A stretch of DNA of 40,883 bases, from the NCBI GenBank assembly GCA_945874765.1, contig CAMCHQ010000017.1:1-40883 (forward strand), in the 5' to 3' direction. This document shows positions 39,101 through 40,883 of the stretch, one piece after another; within the stretch, counting starts at the first letter, position 1, and every line of letters starts with the position of its first letter. The DNA comes from an uncultured Clostridia bacterium. GTDB taxonomy: Bacteria > Bacillota > Clostridia > Oscillospirales > Acutalibacteraceae. The translations under genes were made by a program, and so were the position numbers. Below the pieces are notes generated by a model. That model ran no database searches. It saw only the letters and a list, made by a program, of their open reading frames with translations, and had not been told where the DNA came from.

Positions 39101-39287
39101 ATATTAAAATGTCCTCAACCCTGCAATCAAGTATTTCGCACAGGTCGTTGATAGTCAGCGTACTTATTCCTTGATTTTTCCTAAGCCTGTTTATCGTTGA
39201 ACTGCTTATTCCGTGCTTTTGTATCAACGTGTATGTGCTTATGTTTTTCTTTTTCAGCGTTTCCCAAAACGGTTCATACGTTATCAT
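39090..39287 (-). CDS. Small XRE/Cro-family HTH regulator
   Basis: A 65-residue protein that is almost only a helix-turn-helix: WETLKKKNISTYTLIQKHGISSSTINRLRKNQGISTLTINDLCEILDCRVEDIL. This matches the Cro/CI HTH_3/HTH_26 pattern of small YozG-like regulators. The ribosome site is GGTGAT. Its minus-strand promoter (TTGTCA, complement of 39327-39332; TAATAT, complement of 39304-39309; 17-nt spacing) shares its -35 bases with the divergent LRR gene's promoter. It probably binds the TAGTCA boxes there and controls both genes. Confidence 0.88.
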   Translation of the reverse strand: MITYEPFWETLKKKNISTYTLIQKHGISSSTINRLRKNQGISTLTINDLCEILDCRVEDILIYKK

Positions 39288-39314
39288 TTATATCACCACT
39301 TAAATATTACGGTG

Positions 39315-39379
39315 TAGTCACACTCTTGACAATAGTCGAGATTAAGACTATAATTACAGTATAGTCAAAATAATGACTA
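39315..39379. promoter_or_regulatory. Cluster of TAGTC operator-like boxes
   Basis: Five copies of TAGTC or its complement: TAGTCA 39315, ATAGTC 39332 with inverted GACTAT 39346 (8-nt gap), and TAGTCA 39362 with inverted TGACTA 39374 (6-nt gap). They cover both promoters and the early transcribed region of the LRR gene, and are a likely target of the adjacent XRE protein. Confidence 0.65.
39326..39354 (+). promoter_or_regulatory. Consensus promoter of the BspA-like gene, overlapping the XRE promoter
   Basis: TTGACA (39326-39331), 17 nt, TATAAT (39349-39354) is a perfect sigma-A promoter. Its -35 overlaps the -35 of the opposite-strand XRE promoter by five bases, so RNA polymerase can occupy only one direction at a time. 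Confidence 0.88.
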
Positions 39380-39409
39380 CAATATAATAAAGAGTAAAAG
39401 GAGATTTTT

Positions 39410-40883
39410 ATGAAAAAAATAATAAGCTTACTTGTATCCTTTACAATGCTTCTGAGTATTGTATCGGTAGTCGATTTTTCAGCATTTGCGGATACTTTGA
39501 CAACAGGCAAATGCGGCGAAAATGTAACTTACTCATTCGATGAAAGTACAGGAGTTTTAACTATTTCCGGTACAGGCGATATGAGTCAATGGCCGGAAGA
39601 TGACTCACCTTGGTATGGTAATACTCATATTAAAACTCTTATCATTGACGAAGGCGTTACAAGTATAGGCGCAAGAGCGTTTCTAAGCTGCTCTAATTTA
39701 TCAAATGTTCAACTTCCAAACAGTTTAATCAGTATCAATAGTGATGCATTTTCTGATTGTACAAGTTTAACAAGTATAACAATTCCGGACAATGTAATAT
39801 TCATTGATGATTATGCATTTGAAAGTTGTACAAACTTAACAAGTTTTAATGTAAATGCGGGCAATTCTAATTATTCATCTCAAGACGGCGTATTGTTTAA
39901 TAAAGATAAAACAGAACTTATTCAATATCCTGTCGGAAACGAAAGAACAACATATGATATACCAAACAGTGTAAGAAGTATCGGCGATTACGCTTTTTCA
40001 AAATGCGCAAATTTATCAAATGTAACAATACCAAGCAGTGTAACAAGTATCGGTAATGACGCATTTTCAGAATGCATGAATTTATCAAATGTAACAATAC
40101 CAAACAGCGTAACGAGTATCGGTTGGTACGCATTTTACGGTTGCAAAAGATTAACAAGCGTAACGATTGGTAATGGTGTAACAAGTATTGAAGATTCTAC
40201 ATTTTCAGAATGCACAAGTTTAACAAGTGTAACAATACCTGACAGCGTAACAAATATTGGCAATTTTGCATTTCAAGATTGCACAAGTTTAACAAGTGTA
40301 AACATACCCAATAGTGTAAAAACAATTGGCGGCGATACATTTTCCGGTTGCACAAATTTAACAAGTGTAACAATTGGCAATGGTGTAACAAGTATTGGCT
40401 TTACTCCATTTTTTGATTGCTCAAATTTAAATGAAATTATTTACAACGGAACTACATCTCAGTGGACGTCGATTCAAGGCTATATTAACGTATCCATACC
40501 GGTAAAATGTACTGATGGTGTTTTCAAAAACGTTGTTACGATTGATTCTTTGAAATATGAATTTAGCGATAACACAGCTTCGATAACCGGATATACAGGT
40601 ACAATAAAAGATTTAGCAATTCCGGAAAGTATTTATTACGAAGACCGAACCTTTGAAGTTACGAAAATTGGTGATTCTGCATTTGAAGGCTGCACAAGTT
40701 TGACAAATGTAACGATACCTGATAGCATAACAAGTATCGGCGCTTCTGCATTTGAGGGTTGCACAAGCTTGATAAATGTAACGATACCTGATAGCGTAAC
40801 AAGCATTGGTGTAGGTGCATTTGAAGACTGCACAAGTTTGACAAATGTAACAATACCTGACAGCGTAACAAGCATCGGCGCTT
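39410..40883 (+). CDS. BspA-type leucine-rich-repeat surface protein, 5' part
   Basis: The frame is open from ATG 39410 (ribosome site AAAGGAG) to the right edge, at least 491 residues. A signal peptide (residues 1-27, cut after SAFA) precedes a short strand region (TLTTGKCGENVTYSFDESTGVLTISG). Then come tandem 23-residue BspA/LRR_5 repeats of the form IP-x-S-V-T-S-I-G-x-x-A-F-x-x-C-T-x-L-T-x-V-T. Two blocks are separated by a non-repeat insert (about 40430-40660), with an SQWTSI-containing segment. The repeats are about 69 bp each and highly alike. Such proteins are secreted or wall-bound and bind host or food polymers in some bacteria. The missing 3' end probably holds the attachment domain. 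A shared-promoter switch with a small XRE regulator lies upstream. Confidence 0.9.
   Translation, partial: MKKIISLLVSFTMLLSIVSVVDFSAFADTLTTGKCGENVTYSFDESTGVLTISGTGDMSQWPEDDSPWYGNTHIKTLIIDEGVTSIGARAFLSCSNLSNVQLPNSLISINSDAFSDCTSLTSITIPDNVIFIDDYAFESCTNLTSFNVNAGNSNYSSQDGVLFNKDKTELIQYPVGNERTTYDIPNSVRSIGDYAFSKCANLSNVTIPSSVTSIGNDAFSECMNLSNVTIPNSVTSIGWYAFYGCKRLTSVTIGNGVTSIEDSTFSECTSLTSVTIPDSVTNIGNFAFQDCTSLTSVNIPNSVKTIGGDTFSGCTNLTSVTIGNGVTSIGFTPFFDCSNLNEIIYNGTTSQWTSIQGYINVSIPVKCTDGVFKNVVTIDSLKYEFSDNTASITGYTGTIKDLAIPESIYYEDRTFEVTKIGDSAFEGCTSLTNVTIPDSITSIGASAFEGCTSLINVTIPDSVTSIGVGAFEDCTSLTNVTIPDSVTSIGA

Noticed and set aside
39918-40875. Several minus-strand open frames at the right end
   Set aside because: They are low-complexity antisense copies of the repeat-rich BspA-like gene.

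Overview
The window reads as chromosome of a low-GC, spore-forming Clostridia bacterium, most likely an Oscillospiraceae/Ruminococcaceae-type gut or rumen anaerobe. The clues are the spoIIA sporulation operon, a T-box in front of valS, a split (archaeal-type) glutamate synthase, BspA-like and cysteine-repeat surface proteins, and strong consensus sigma-A promoters with AGGAGG ribosome sites. The assignment is inferred from gene content, not from a database match. Genes cut by the window edges: a surface protein at the left end and a leucine-rich-repeat protein at the right end.

Layout. 1-3.8 kb: tail of a cysteine-repeat/Fn3/Big2 surface protein, a Na+/Ca2+ exchanger (minus) and a CapA-like protein. 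3.8-14.3 kb: a nitrogen-assimilation block with glnA, an ammonium transporter fused to a PII sensor, a five-gene split glutamate synthase operon, then purF. 14.3-17.1 kb: an MscS channel, tRNA-Ser(GGA) with a duplicated 3' end, and a decayed phage/conjugative polyvalent-protein remnant full of inverted repeats. 17.2-21.6 kb: HD phosphohydrolase, polar amino-acid ABC transporter, membrane-spanning M28 peptidase. 21.6-24.4 kb (minus): two membrane proteins and an SOS-controlled DinB polymerase. 24.4-27.5 kb: an HprK-like P-loop protein, a mosaic of perfect hairpins, a possible minus-strand small RNA, DUF1292, a promoter-to-terminator non-coding transcript of about 530 nt, DUF523 and a tiny membrane protein. 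27.7-33.4 kb: xanthine phosphoribosyltransferase and a BMP/Nup-type nucleoside ABC transporter. 33.4-37.6 kb: T-box, valS, a short folC. 37.6-39.1 kb: spoIIAA-spoIIAB-sigF. 39.1-40.9 kb: a small XRE regulator divergent from the BspA-like gene, with back-to-back promoters sharing one -35 region.

How the genes work together. GlnA, Amt-PII and glutamate synthase form the ammonia-uptake and GS-GOGAT route, and PurF is a major glutamine consumer. Xpt and the nucleoside ABC transporter form a purine salvage block. SpoIIAA/AB/sigma-F is the forespore partner-switching module.

The most notable item is the 26159-26724 transcript. It has a consensus promoter, several long complementary helices including a GAAA-capped stem, a strong terminator and no long ORF. 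By size and architecture it belongs with the large ornate bacterial RNAs (ROOL/OLE/GOLLD class), but I cannot assign it to a family from sequence alone. Other points of interest are the hairpin-mosaic repeats, the duplicated tRNA 3' end, terminators placed between a promoter and glnA or just before amt, and the shared-promoter switch upstream of the LRR gene.
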